NCBI RefSeq assembly: GCF_023634805.2
Contig: NZ_CP106881.1
Location: forward strand, 124,001-188,000
DNA: 64,000 nt
Source: Comamonas endophytica
GTDB lineage: Bacteria; Pseudomonadota; Gammaproteobacteria; Burkholderiales; Burkholderiaceae_C
Direction: 5' to 3'
Shown here: positions 26,177-34,376 of the stretch, piece after piece
Position numbering within the stretch: position 1 is the first letter of the stretch
How the letters are laid out: each line of letters begins with the position of its first letter
Notes under the pieces: model-generated
Database searches by the model: none
Told to the model about the DNA's origin: nothing
Seen by the model: only the letters and a program-made list of their open reading frames with translations
Program-made: the position numbers and the translations under genes

Positions 26177-28522
26177 ATGAACCAGAACGACACATCCGAC
26201 GCCCCTACCGACCAACCCGAATCCGGCAAACCGAAGCCCACGCGCCACCGTGTCCTGCGCTGGGTCGCCGGCATCGTGGCGGTGCTGCTGGCCCTGCTGG
26301 TCGCCATCGTGCTGTTCATCATCAACTACGACCTGAACCGGGCCAAGCCCTGGATCGAGCAGAAGGTCAGCGAGGCCACGGGCCGCAGCTTTCACATTGC
26401 CGGGCCGCTGTCGGCGGACTGGCACTGGCCGCAGCCGCTCGATACCGGCTGGCGCCGCTGGATCCCGGGCGTCACCGTGCATGCCGAGCAGCTGACGCTG
26501 GGCAACCCCGTGGACTTCGCCACCCCCGAGGCGCCGGCGCGCGCCGCCGCCGGCCTGCCCGCCCTGCCCGCGCGCAAGGCACTGACGGTGCCGGTGCCCG
26601 ACGCGGCCACCGATGTCACCGACCCCAAGGATGCTGCCAAGGCCGACCCCAAGCGCCACCCCAAGCCGGATGCCAAGCCGGCGGTGGCGCAGGCCGAGGC
26701 CAAGGCGGACACCCCGCCCGATGCCAAGCCAGCGGCTGCCAACACCGACAAGGGCGTGCCGGCAAGTCAGACCGCTGCGGGCGAACGCGACCCCGCGATG
26801 ATGGCCAGCATTGCCCATGCCAGCGCCTCGCTGCGCCTGTGGCCGCTGCTGACGCGCCATGTGCAGATCGACGCGCTGGCACTGGATGAACCCGACATCG
26901 TCTTCGCGCGCCGCGAGGATGGCAAGGTCAACTGGCAATTCGAGCGCCGCGAGCAAAGCGACAACCCCTGGAGCTTCGACGTGGGCCAGTTGCGCATCCA
27001 GCAAGGCTGGCTGGGCTACCTGGACGGCCCCATCGATCTCGCCATGCGCGCGCGCCTGTCGACCATCGACAACGCACCCGCCGACAGCCCCTACGGCCTG
27101 GCCTTCGCGCTGACCGGCAGCTATGGCAAGGCCGACGTCACGGGCCAGGGCAAGGGTGGACCGGTGCTGAGCCTGCGCGAGCGGGAAATCAACTATCCGC
27201 TGCAGTTCGCGGCGCGCGCCGGCAGCGTGGCCGCGACGGCCGAAGGCATCCTGGCCAATCCGGTCAAGCTGGAAGGCCTGGATTTCGACGTCACGCTCAA
27301 GGCCAACAGCATGGCCGATCTCTACCCGCTGACCGGCCTGGTGCTGCCCAACACCCCGGCCTTCGAGACCCGCGGCCACCTGACGGGCAGCCTCGAGCCG
27401 CAGAAGGCGGTGTGGAAGTACGAGGAATTCCGCGGCAAGGTCGGCCGCAGCGATCTCGCCGGCAGCCTGACCTACACCTCGGCCAAGCCGCGCCCGCGCC
27501 TGGAAGGCTTCATGCGCTCGGAGCAGCTGCGCCTGGCCGACCTGGTGCCGGTGCTCGGCACCTCCGAGGCCAAGGCCGAGCGCGCCAAGGCCACGGGCGG
27601 CAAGATCCTGCCGGACGATACCTTCGACATCGGCCGCTGGAACGCCATGGATCTCGATCTGAAATTCGACGGCAAGAAAATCATCAGTTCGGACAAGCTA
27701 CCCATCGATGCGCTGAGCACCCATGCCGTGCTCAAGAACGGCGTGCTGCGCCTGGACCCGCTGCGCTTCGATGTCGCCCGCGGCAAGTTCAACACCAGCG
27801 TCATGCTCGACAGCAACAAGAAGCCGCTGGCGGGCGAGATCCGCGGCACGGTCGCCGGCCTGAAGCTGTCGGCGCTGTTTCCCAAGGTCGAGCTGATGGA
27901 AAAGAGCCTGGGCCAGGTCGACGGCGCCCTAGCGCTGAGCGCGCAGGGCAACTCGGTGGCCAAGCTGCTGGGCACCAGCACCGGCGAATTCAAGCTCTAT
28001 GTGCGCAACGGCACGCTGAGCGCGACGCTGCTCGACCTCGCGGGGCTCAATGTCGGCTCCATCGTGGTGGCCAAGCTGTTTGGCGACGAACGCGAAGTGC
28101 AGCTGCAGTGCGCGGTCGCCGACTTCGCGGTGAACAAGGGCGTGGCGCGGGCGCGCGTCGCCAAGCTGGCCACGCCGGAGGCCAATGTCGAGGTCACCGG
28201 CACCATCGACATGGGACGCGAGCTGTTCGACCTGAATATCAAGCCCGAAGCGCTCAAATGGAAGTTCTTCTCCCTGCGCACGCCGCTGAATGTGCAGGGG
28301 CCCTTCTCGAGCCCCAAGGTTCGCCCGGAAATCGCCCCGCTGGCGCTGCGCGCAGGCGCCGCGGTGGTCGCTGCCGCCGTCGCGCCGGTGGCCCTGGCGC
28401 TGGTGCCGATCACCGTGCCGGCAGCTGAGGACGATGCCAACTGCGGCCGGCTGCTGGCGGCGGGCCGCGCCGCGGTTCAGGCAGGCCCCAAGGGCGCCAA
28501 CAAGCCGGCGCGCGCTCAATGA
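26177..28522 (+). CDS. AsmA-family inner-membrane/periplasmic protein
   Basis: The 781-residue protein has an N-terminal cytoplasmic tail, one membrane helix (about residues 28-52, VAGIVAVLLALLVAIVLFII) and a large periplasmic AsmA domain. The AsmA N-terminal region (NYDLNRAKPWIEQKVSEATG, then HIAGPLSADW) and the C-terminal AsmA_2 part (residues about 480-740) are both recognisable. Related AsmA/TamB/YhdP proteins bridge the periplasm and are linked to phospholipid transport and outer-membrane integrity. A low-complexity Ala/Lys/Pro/Asp insert lies at about residues 145-200. I chose the ATG at 26177 because the frame upstream has no domain match and this start places the helix where AsmA proteins have it. 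A weak AGGATG lies 12-17 nt upstream. Confidence 0.86.
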   Translation: MNQNDTSDAPTDQPESGKPKPTRHRVLRWVAGIVAVLLALLVAIVLFIINYDLNRAKPWIEQKVSEATGRSFHIAGPLSADWHWPQPLDTGWRRWIPGVTVHAEQLTLGNPVDFATPEAPARAAAGLPALPARKALTVPVPDAATDVTDPKDAAKADPKRHPKPDAKPAVAQAEAKADTPPDAKPAAANTDKGVPASQTAAGERDPAMMASIAHASASLRLWPLLTRHVQIDALALDEPDIVFARREDGKVNWQFERREQSDNPWSFDVGQLRIQQGWLGYLDGPIDLAMRARLSTIDNAPADSPYGLAFALTGSYGKADVTGQGKGGPVLSLREREINYPLQFAARAGSVAATAEGILANPVKLEGLDFDVTLKANSMADLYPLTGLVLPNTPAFETRGHLTGSLEPQKAVWKYEEFRGKVGRSDLAGSLTYTSAKPRPRLEGFMRSEQLRLADLVPVLGTSEAKAERAKATGGKILPDDTFDIGRWNAMDLDLKFDGKKIISSDKLPIDALSTHAVLKNGVLRLDPLRFDVARGKFNTSVMLDSNKKPLAGEIRGTVAGLKLSALFPKVELMEKSLGQVDGALALSAQGNSVAKLLGTSTGEFKLYVRNGTLSATLLDLAGLNVGSIVVAKLFGDEREVQLQCAVADFAVNKGVARARVAKLATPEANVEVTGTIDMGRELFDLNIKPEALKWKFFSLRTPLNVQGPFSSPKVRPEIAPLALRAGAAVVAAAVAPVALALVPITVPAAEDDANCGRLLAAGRAAVQAGPKGANKPARAQ

Positions 28523-28537
28523 GCGCTCGGTGAGCGA

Positions 28538-29902
28538 TCAGCGCGTTTCGGGTTCCCGGGGCGCGCCGGCTGCGCTCACGGCCTGGCACCAGTCGGCCAG
28601 CGCCTCGTCGGTGGGCGTGGCACGCTCGAGCAGCTGCGGCCAGCGGCGCAGGCAGCCGTTGGCGATGGTCTCGAGCTGCCACACCGCCTCGCGGTGCAGC
28701 AGCGCCAGTTCGGCCATGCCCTGCAGGTCGTCCCTGAGATAGCCCAGCAGGTCGCGCAATTGCTTGGGATGCGAGCCGGCCTGCGCCAGCTCCTGCTCCA
28801 GCGCCTTGAGGCGTCCGTCGAGCCAGACCACGGCGCGGTCCAGCGGCCGCGGCGGCTTGGCGGCCGCAGGCGCCAGGGCCGGAGGCGCCAGCGGCGCGCG
28901 CAGTTGCGCCCAATGGGCAAAGTGGCGCCCGAGCAAGGCCGCCATGGCCTCGACCTCGGCCATGAGCGGCTCCATCTCGAGCCCGGTGTCCACCTCCACG
29001 GCCAGCAGCGGCAGGATCTTCTCGACCAGGTCCGGTGGATAGCGCCGGTGGTTCATGCGCAGCATCAGCGACAGGCGCGGGCCGGGCATGTCGGCATATT
29101 TCTCGTGGAAAGCCGACACCACCTCGGCCAGGATGAGCATCTGCCCCATGGGGGAGATCTGCTCGCGCTGCAGCCCGCGCGGGTAGCCGCTGCCGTCCAT
29201 GCATTCGTGGTGCTCCAGCACCGCCAGCTGCACCGCGGGCGTGTAGACCTGCTGCTCGCGCAGCACCCACATGGCCGTGACCGAATGCGCCACCAGCTGC
29301 TTGCGCTCCTCGGGGCTGAGCTTGTGCGCCGGGTCGGTCCAGGCCGGCGGCATGTAGAGCATGCCGATGTCGTGCAGCAGGCCCGCGGCGGCCAGCGGCA
29401 CGCAATCGCGCTCGCTCCAGCCGGCCTCGAGCGCCAGGTACAACGCCACCAGCATCATCTGCAGGCTGTGGCTGTAGAGCTCGGGTCGCTGCTCGCGCAT
29501 CAGCGTCAGCTTGAAGGCGATCGGCATCGGCAGCGGAATGAAGCGCAGCGGCGCCAGCAGCCGTTCCACGCCGCCGAGCTTCTCGCCCAGGCGGCGCACC
29601 AGCGGCATGGTCTCGCACTGCACCATGACCTCAGCCTCGATGGACTGGATGCAGACCATGTTGTCGACCATCAGGTTATGGTCGATGGACTCGCGCAGCG
29701 GTGCCTGCACCAGGCGGTCGTAGAGCCGGCTGTCGATGCGCGCACCGCTTTCCACCAGCTTGATGCCGCGATCGGTGTAGATCGGGCTGTGCGTGATGAC
29801 ATTGTCTTTTTCAGCCAGCTCGGTGACCGCCCGCAGGAAATGCGCGCTGTCGCGCAGATCGTCCGGCACGACATCCAGGTCTGGAGAAGCAGTTGTTGAC
29901 AT
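28538..29902 (-). CDS. HD-GYP-like phosphohydrolase (putative c-di-GMP phosphodiesterase)
   Basis: The 454-residue protein has an HD-GYP-like core at about 140-290. It contains LLHDIGMLYMPP with H177-D178, then H206, and then HHECMDGSGYPRG with H231-H232 and the GYP signature at 239-241. HD-GYP enzymes hydrolyse cyclic di-GMP, which commonly controls adhesins and biofilm. Two signature positions differ from the usual form. The Lys of HD-x-x-K is Met181, and the later Asp of the ADVYDAL-type motif is AEVVSAF (Glu260). Activity is therefore likely but not assured. Residues 1-130 contain no domain I recognise, and the C-terminal 150 residues look helical and Pro/Ala-rich at first. No transmembrane segment is visible. 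The gene is separated by a terminator from the CoA-transferase operon. Confidence 0.8.
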   Translation of the reverse strand: MSTTASPDLDVVPDDLRDSAHFLRAVTELAEKDNVITHSPIYTDRGIKLVESGARIDSRLYDRLVQAPLRESIDHNLMVDNMVCIQSIEAEVMVQCETMPLVRRLGEKLGGVERLLAPLRFIPLPMPIAFKLTLMREQRPELYSHSLQMMLVALYLALEAGWSERDCVPLAAAGLLHDIGMLYMPPAWTDPAHKLSPEERKQLVAHSVTAMWVLREQQVYTPAVQLAVLEHHECMDGSGYPRGLQREQISPMGQMLILAEVVSAFHEKYADMPGPRLSLMLRMNHRRYPPDLVEKILPLLAVEVDTGLEMEPLMAEVEAMAALLGRHFAHWAQLRAPLAPPALAPAAAKPPRPLDRAVVWLDGRLKALEQELAQAGSHPKQLRDLLGYLRDDLQGMAELALLHREAVWQLETIANGCLRRWPQLLERATPTDEALADWCQAVSAAGAPREPETR

Positions 29903-29930
29903 TCGTTGCAGTGAATTGGGACAGGCCCCG

Positions 29931-29960
29931 AATATACGGCTTCGTAGGAAATGTTCCTAC
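29931..29960 (-). promoter_or_regulatory. Candidate promoter and overlapping dyad of the HD-GYP-like gene
   Basis: On the minus strand a -10 TATATT (29936-29931) lies 17 bp downstream of TAGGAA (29959-29954). TAGGAA is the left arm of a perfect dyad GTAGGAA-N3-TTCCTAC (29944-29960). A palindrome on a weak -35 fits a repressor or class II activator site. The regulator is not known. Confidence 0.45.
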
Positions 29961-29991
29961 ATGTTGGCAAGGCCGGCGGTCGAAAGCCAAC

Positions 29992-30015
29992 AAAAAAACG
30001 GCCCCTGGGGGCCGT
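29992..30015 (-). terminator. Rho-independent terminator of the CoA-transferase operon
   Basis: On the minus strand ACGGCCCC and GGGGCCGT form an 8-bp perfect stem followed by seven T residues. It begins about 20 nt after the scoB stop codon and ends before the HD-GYP-like promoter. Confidence 0.9.
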
Positions 30016-30035
30016 ATCGCAGCTGCTTTGGCGCT

Positions 30036-30674
30036 TCAGCGCAGCAGCGTCACGCCGGTCTGCTCCTGCACCTGCGCGAATTCCACGCCCGGCGCCAGCT
30101 CGACCACCTTGAGGCCCTCGGGCGTCACGTCGAACACGCCCAGGTCGGTGATGATGCGGTCCACCACGCCCACGCCCGTGAGCGGCAGCGTGCATTGCGG
30201 CAGGATCTTCAGGTCGGTGGTGCCGTCCTTCTTCTTCGCCACATGCTCCATCAGCACGATCACGCGCTTGACGCCGGCCACCAGGTCCATGGCCCCGCCC
30301 ATGCCCTTGACCATCTTGCCGGGGATCATCCAGTTGGCTAGGTCGCCCTTCTCGCTGACCTGCATCGCGCCCAGGATCGACAGGTTGATCTTGCCGCCGC
30401 GGATCATGGCGAACGACTGGTCGCTGCCGAAGATCGCCGAGCCGGCAATGGTGGTCACGGTCTGCTTCCCGGCGTTGATCAGGTCGGCGTCGACCTGGTC
30501 CTCGGTGGGGAAGGCGCCGATGCCCAGCATGCCGTTTTCCGACTGCAGCCACACTTCCTTGCTGCCCGTGTGGTTCGCCACCAGGGTCGGAATGCCGATG
30601 CCCAGGTTCACGTAGAAGCCGTCTTCGAGTTCCTGCGCCGCGCGCGCAGCCATCTGGTCTTGGGTCCATGCCAT
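30036..30674 (-). CDS. scoB: 3-oxoacid CoA-transferase subunit B
   Basis: The 212-residue beta subunit moves CoA between succinyl-CoA and 3-oxoacids such as acetoacetate. The catalytic Glu46 lies in SENGMLG, the family motif. [12 protein letters not shown] near the N-terminus and [19 protein letters not shown] in the middle are characteristic of class I CoA-transferase B subunits. The start ATG ([11 protein letters not shown]) lies 2 bp after the subunit A stop, so the two are co-translated. The longer frame upstream belongs to the antisense or overlapping reading of subunit A. The preferred acid could be acetoacetate or 3-oxoadipate. Sequence memory favours the ScoAB type, but this is not certain. 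Confidence 0.93.
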   Translation of the reverse strand: MAWTQDQMAARAAQELEDGFYVNLGIGIPTLVANHTGSKEVWLQSENGMLGIGAFPTEDQVDADLINAGKQTVTTIAGSAIFGSDQSFAMIRGGKINLSILGAMQVSEKGDLANWMIPGKMVKGMGGAMDLVAGVKRVIVLMEHVAKKKDGTTDLKILPQCTLPLTGVGVVDRIITDLGVFDVTPEGLKVVELAPGVEFAQVQEQTGVTLLR

Positions 30675-30676
30675 GC

Positions 30677-31384
30677 TCAGGCTCCTTGCTTTGCAGTGAC
30701 GGTGCGCTTCTCGATGCGCTTTTCGGGGTTCGGGTTGTGCACGATGCGGTGCACGTAGATGCCGGGCAGGTGGATATCGTCCGGTGCAATGGCGCCGACC
30801 TCGACCACCTCCTCGACCTCGACGATGCAGATCTTGCCGGCCGTGGCCGCAGCCGGGTTGAAGTTGCGCGCCGTGAGGCGGAACTGCAGGTTGCCGCTCT
30901 TGTCCGCGCGGTGCGCCTTGACCAGCGAAACGTCGGGCACCAGCGAGCGCTCCATGACATAGGTCTCGCCGTCGAACTCGCGCAGCTCCTTGCCCTCGGC
31001 CACCAGCGTGCCCACGCCGGTCTTGGTGAAGAAGGCCGGAATGCCCGCGCCACCCGCGCGCAGCTTCTCTGCCAGCGTGCCCTGGGGCGTGAATTCGAGC
31101 TCGAGCTCGCCCGCCAGGTACTGGCGCTCGAATTCCTTGTTCTCGCCCACGTAGGAGGAAATCATCTTCTTGATCTGGCGCGTCTCCAGCAGCTTGCCCA
31201 GGCCGAAGCCATCGACGCCCGCGTTGTTGGAGATCACCGTCAGGTCCTGCACGCCGCTGGCCTGCAGCGCATCGATCAGCGCCTCCGGAATGCCGCACAG
31301 GCCGAAGCCGCCAACGGCCAGCGTCTGGCCATCCGCCACCACGCCGGCAAGCGCCTCGGCCGCCGAGGGATAAAGCTTTTTCAC
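30677..31384 (-). CDS. scoA: 3-oxoacid CoA-transferase subunit A
   Basis: The 235-residue alpha subunit has the class I motif [16 protein letters not shown] (about residues 25-40). The central sequence [20 protein letters not shown] is followed by [12 protein letters not shown], which is highly typical of ScoA/PcaI. The start codon is GTG at 31384, preceded by CAGGAGAC at a good distance. The operon is divergent from the PAS-LuxR regulator gene, and the 22-bp dyad in the 76-bp gap probably controls it. Together with ScoB this enzyme feeds ketone bodies or oxoacids into central metabolism. Confidence 0.93.
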   Translation of the reverse strand: MKKLYPSAAEALAGVVADGQTLAVGGFGLCGIPEALIDALQASGVQDLTVISNNAGVDGFGLGKLLETRQIKKMISSYVGENKEFERQYLAGELELEFTPQGTLAEKLRAGGAGIPAFFTKTGVGTLVAEGKELREFDGETYVMERSLVPDVSLVKAHRADKSGNLQFRLTARNFNPAAATAGKICIVEVEEVVEVGAIAPDDIHLPGIYVHRIVHNPNPEKRIEKRTVTAKQGA

Positions 31385-31417
31385 TCTTGTCTCCTGAGAA
31401 GGGTTGACCGCTAAGAT

Positions 31418-31439
31418 ACTACGTAACCAGGTACGTAGT
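31418..31439. promoter_or_regulatory. 22-bp operator-like dyad between scoA and the LuxR-type gene
   Basis: ACTACGTA-N6-TACGTAGT is a perfect 8-bp inverted repeat with a 6-bp spacer. It is centred in the 76-bp divergent intergenic region. TACGTA half-sites of this type fit a dimeric NarL/LuxR helix-turn-helix. No good -35 is visible for scoA, so activation by the neighbouring regulator is plausible. Confidence 0.65.
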
Positions 31440-31460
31440 TTTCCGTAAAGACTTGCACTT

Positions 31461-32003
31461 ATGACCCATGACTACCGGCTCGCGTTCGAGATGGCTCCCG
31501 TCGGCCTGGCCATCTCGCGCAACCGCATCATGACCGATTGCAACCAGCAGCTGTGCACCATGTTCGGTGCCTCGCGCGAGCTGCTGGTCGGCCAGTCCTT
31601 CCAGATTCTCTATCCATCGGCCGAGGAATACGAGCGCCTGGGGCAGCGCATGGCGCCGATCCTCAGCGCCACCGGCATGTATTCCGACAGCCGCATCATG
31701 CAGCGCGCCAGCGGCGAGGCGTTCTGGTGCCAGGTCTCGGGCCGCACGCTCGAGCGCGGCAGCCCGCACGCGGCCGGGGTCTGGAGCTTCGAGGACCTGA
31801 GCGCGCAGCGGCCCGTCAAGGCCGGGCTCACCGGGCGCGAGCGTGAGGTCGCTGCCCGTCTGCTGGAGGGCATGACCTCCAAGGAAATGGGCAAGGCGCT
31901 GGGCATCAGCCACCGCACGGTGGAGATCTACCGCGCGCGCCTGATGCGCAAATACGGCGCCACCACGGCTGCGGACCTGGTGCGCAAGCTGACGCTGAAC
32001 TAG
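31461..32003 (+). CDS. PAS-domain LuxR-family transcriptional regulator
   Basis: The 180-residue protein has a PAS domain at residues about 5-115 (YRLAFEMAPVGLAISR, TDCNQQLCTMFG, ELLVGQSFQILYPS) and a GerE/LuxR helix-turn-helix at about 122-178. The latter contains LTGREREVAARLLEGMTSKE and HRTVEIYRARLMRKYGA, which match the family closely. PAS domains sense small ligands, redox or metabolites. There is no receiver domain, so it is probably a one-component regulator. The gene is divergent from scoAB with a shared dyad operator, and its likely target is that operon. Its effector is unknown. Confidence 0.9.
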   Translation: MTHDYRLAFEMAPVGLAISRNRIMTDCNQQLCTMFGASRELLVGQSFQILYPSAEEYERLGQRMAPILSATGMYSDSRIMQRASGEAFWCQVSGRTLERGSPHAAGVWSFEDLSAQRPVKAGLTGREREVAARLLEGMTSKEMGKALGISHRTVEIYRARLMRKYGATTAADLVRKLTLN

Positions 32004-32079
32004 GCAGGCGGCACAAGCCGCGCGAAAAATTTCCTATTGCGCTCTTGCAAACATGCAATCGGCAGATGCGTCAAAAAAC

Positions 32080-32125
32080 ATAGGCAATCGCTAATAATTG
32101 ACCACATCCGATAGCAAATTTCGTA
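32080..32125 (+). promoter_or_regulatory. Possible OxyR-like site upstream of catalase
   Basis: ATAG-N7-CTAA (32080-32094) and ATAG-N7-CGTA (32111-32125) resemble two halves of an OxyR box (ATAG-N7-CTAT). The half-sites are 31 bp apart, however, not the usual 22. The region is AT-rich and includes TAATAAT as a possible -10. This is weak evidence. Confidence 0.25.
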
Positions 32126-32139
32126 TTGAAAGGTTTCGC

Positions 32140-33585
32140 ATGAGCATGCTCACCACCGTCGCCGGCGCCCCCGTTGCCAACAACCAGGATTCCATGACCG
32201 CCGGCCCGCGCGGCCCGATGCTGCTGCAGGACATCTGGCACCTGGAGAAGCTCGCGCATTTCAACCGCGAAGTGATTCCCGAGCGCCGCATGCACGCCAA
32301 GGGCTCCGGCGCCTTCGGCACCTTCACCGTGACCGGCGACATCACGCGCTTCACCCGCGCGAAGATCTTCTCGGAGATCGGCAAGACCACCGAGATGTTC
32401 GCGCGCTTCTCCACCGTGGCCGGCGAGCGCGGCGCGGCCGATGCCGAGCGCGACATCCGCGGCTTCGCCATGAAGTTCTACACCGAGGAAGGCAACTGGG
32501 ACGTGGTCGGCAACAACACGCCGGTGTTCTTCTTCCGCGACCCGCTCAAGTTCCCCGACCTGAACAAGGCCGTCAAGCGCGACCCCTACACCAACATGCG
32601 CTCGGCCGAGAACAACTGGGACTTCTGGACCGGCCTGCCCGAAGCCCTGCACCAGATAACCATCGTCATGAGCGACCGCGGCATCCCGAAGGATTACCGC
32701 CACATGCATGGCTTCGGCTCGCACACCTACAGCTTCTACAACGCGCAGAACGAACGCTTCTATGTGAAGTTCCACTTCGTCAGCCAGCAGGGCATCGAGA
32801 ACCTGACCGATGCCGAGGCCGCAGCCGTGGTGGCCACCGACCGCGAGAGCTCGCAGCGCGACTTGCTCGGCGCGATCGAGCGCGGCGACTTCCCCAAGTG
32901 GAAGCTGTGCGTGCAGGTCATGCCCGAGGCCGAAGCCGACACCTACCGCTTCCACCCCTTCGACCTGACCAAGGTCTGGAGCAAGAAGGACTACCCGCTG
33001 ATCGAGGTCGGCATCGTCGAGCTCAACCGCAACCCGCGCAACTACTATGCGGATGTCGAGCAGGCTTCCTTCACCCCGGCCAATCTGGTGCCCGGCATCG
33101 GCGTCTCGCCCGACCGCATGCTGCAGTCGCGCCTGTTTGCCTACGGCGATGCCGCGCGCTACCGCCTGGGCGTGAACCACCACAGCATTCCGGTCAACGC
33201 GCCGCGCTGCCCGGTGCATTCCTACCACCGCGACGGCGCCATGCGCGTCGATGGCAACTTCGGCGCCACCATCGCCTACGAGCCCAACACGCGCGGCGAG
33301 TGGCAGCAGCAGCCGGCGTTCCAGGAGCCGCCGCTGGCGCTGCATGGCGCGGCCGACCGGTGGAACTACCGCGCCGAAGACAGCGACTACTTCACCCAGC
33401 CCGGCGACCTGTTCCGCCTGCTGACGCCCGACGCACAGCAGCGCCTGTTCGACAACACCGCGCGCAATATCGCGGGTGTATCGGAGCACATCGTGCAAAA
33501 GCACATCCACCACTGCACCCAGGCCGATCCCGCCTATGGCGCAGGCGTCGCACGGGCCATCGAGGCGCTCAAGGCAGGCCGCTGA
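32140..33585 (+). CDS. Monofunctional haem catalase (small-subunit type)
   Basis: The 481-residue enzyme disproportionates hydrogen peroxide to water and oxygen. Family residues are present: distal His52 in [12 protein letters not shown], Asn125 in [11 protein letters not shown], and the proximal haem-ligand Tyr335 in [14 protein letters not shown]. There is no C-terminal flavodoxin-like extension, so this is a small-subunit (clade 3-like) catalase. The frame is open 14 codons further upstream. I chose ATG 32140 because AAAGG lies 7-11 nt before it and the length then matches the family. It has no signal peptide and should be cytoplasmic. The following AhpD-like gene may extend the peroxide theme, though 78 bp separate them. 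Confidence 0.95.
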   Translation: MSMLTTVAGAPVANNQDSMTAGPRGPMLLQDIWHLEKLAHFNREVIPERRMHAKGSGAFGTFTVTGDITRFTRAKIFSEIGKTTEMFARFSTVAGERGAADAERDIRGFAMKFYTEEGNWDVVGNNTPVFFFRDPLKFPDLNKAVKRDPYTNMRSAENNWDFWTGLPEALHQITIVMSDRGIPKDYRHMHGFGSHTYSFYNAQNERFYVKFHFVSQQGIENLTDAEAAAVVATDRESSQRDLLGAIERGDFPKWKLCVQVMPEAEADTYRFHPFDLTKVWSKKDYPLIEVGIVELNRNPRNYYADVEQASFTPANLVPGIGVSPDRMLQSRLFAYGDAARYRLGVNHHSIPVNAPRCPVHSYHRDGAMRVDGNFGATIAYEPNTRGEWQQQPAFQEPPLALHGAADRWNYRAEDSDYFTQPGDLFRLLTPDAQQRLFDNTARNIAGVSEHIVQKHIHHCTQADPAYGAGVARAIEALKAGR

Positions 33586-33663
33586 AGGCAGCGGGCAGGG
33601 TTGTGCACATGGCGCGCCGGCGGTCGGCGCACTATGCTGGGTCATCACAAGGAGAACCCGCCC

Positions 33664-34242
33664 ATGCCTGCCCGCTACCCCTTCCCCGCCGTCACCGATC
33701 TGCCCGAGGATATCCGCGCACGCATCCTCGAGGTCCAGGAAAAGGCCGGCTTCATTCCCCATGTTTTTCTCGCCTTCGCGCGCCGCCCGGCCGAGTGGCG
33801 CGCCTTCTTTGCCTACCACGACGCGCTGATGCTCAAGGAGGAAGGCTCGCTCACCAAGGGCGAGCGCGAGATGATCGTCACCGCCACCAGCGCCGCCAAC
33901 CAGTGTTTGTACTGCGTCGTGGCCCATGGCGCGCTCCTGCGCATCTACGAGAAGAAGCCGCTGCTGGCGGACCAGGTGGCGGTCAACTACCGCAAGGCCG
34001 ACATCTCGCCGCGCGAGCGCGCCATGCTGGACTTCGCGATGAAGGTCGGCGCGCGCAGCCACGAGATCGAAGACGCCGACTTCACCGCGCTGCACCTGCA
34101 TGGCTTCGACGACGAGGACATCTGGGACATCGCCGCCATCACCGCCTTTTTCGGCTTGTCGAACCGCATGGCGAGCTTCGCGGGCATGCAGCCCAATCCG
34201 GAATTCTTCCTGCTCGGGCGGGTTCCCAAGGCCAGCGCCTGA
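33664..34242 (+). CDS. AhpD/carboxymuconolactone-decarboxylase-like peroxidase-related protein
   Basis: The 192-residue protein of the CMD superfamily carries the redox motif NQCLYCVVAHGALLR, a CxxC followed by His as in AhpD-type alkylhydroperoxidases. The sequence GEREMIVTATSAANQC just before it, and the C-terminal FFGLSNRMASFAGMQPNPEF, are typical of the uncharacterised peroxidase-related subfamily. The ATG at 33664 has AAGGAG 10-15 nt upstream, and the longer upstream frame is not supported. It follows the catalase gene on the same strand. The exact physiological substrate is unknown. Confidence 0.88.
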   Translation: MPARYPFPAVTDLPEDIRARILEVQEKAGFIPHVFLAFARRPAEWRAFFAYHDALMLKEEGSLTKGEREMIVTATSAANQCLYCVVAHGALLRIYEKKPLLADQVAVNYRKADISPRERAMLDFAMKVGARSHEIEDADFTALHLHGFDDEDIWDIAAITAFFGLSNRMASFAGMQPNPEFFLLGRVPKASA

Positions 34243-34376
34243 GCCGCGCAGCGGTTGCTGCAGCGCACAAAAATTCCTGCGCGCCATCGCGCTGCGCATA
34301 AAATGATCGGCTACTGGTGAGCGCCCAGGGGGGGTGCGCCATGACGCCCATACATCTGCAGCAAAAGAGACACCCG

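Noticed and set aside
32008..32030. Terminator after the PAS-LuxR gene
   Set aside because: A 5-bp GCGGC/GCCGC stem is followed by A residues, not T, on the coding strand. Too weak to list.
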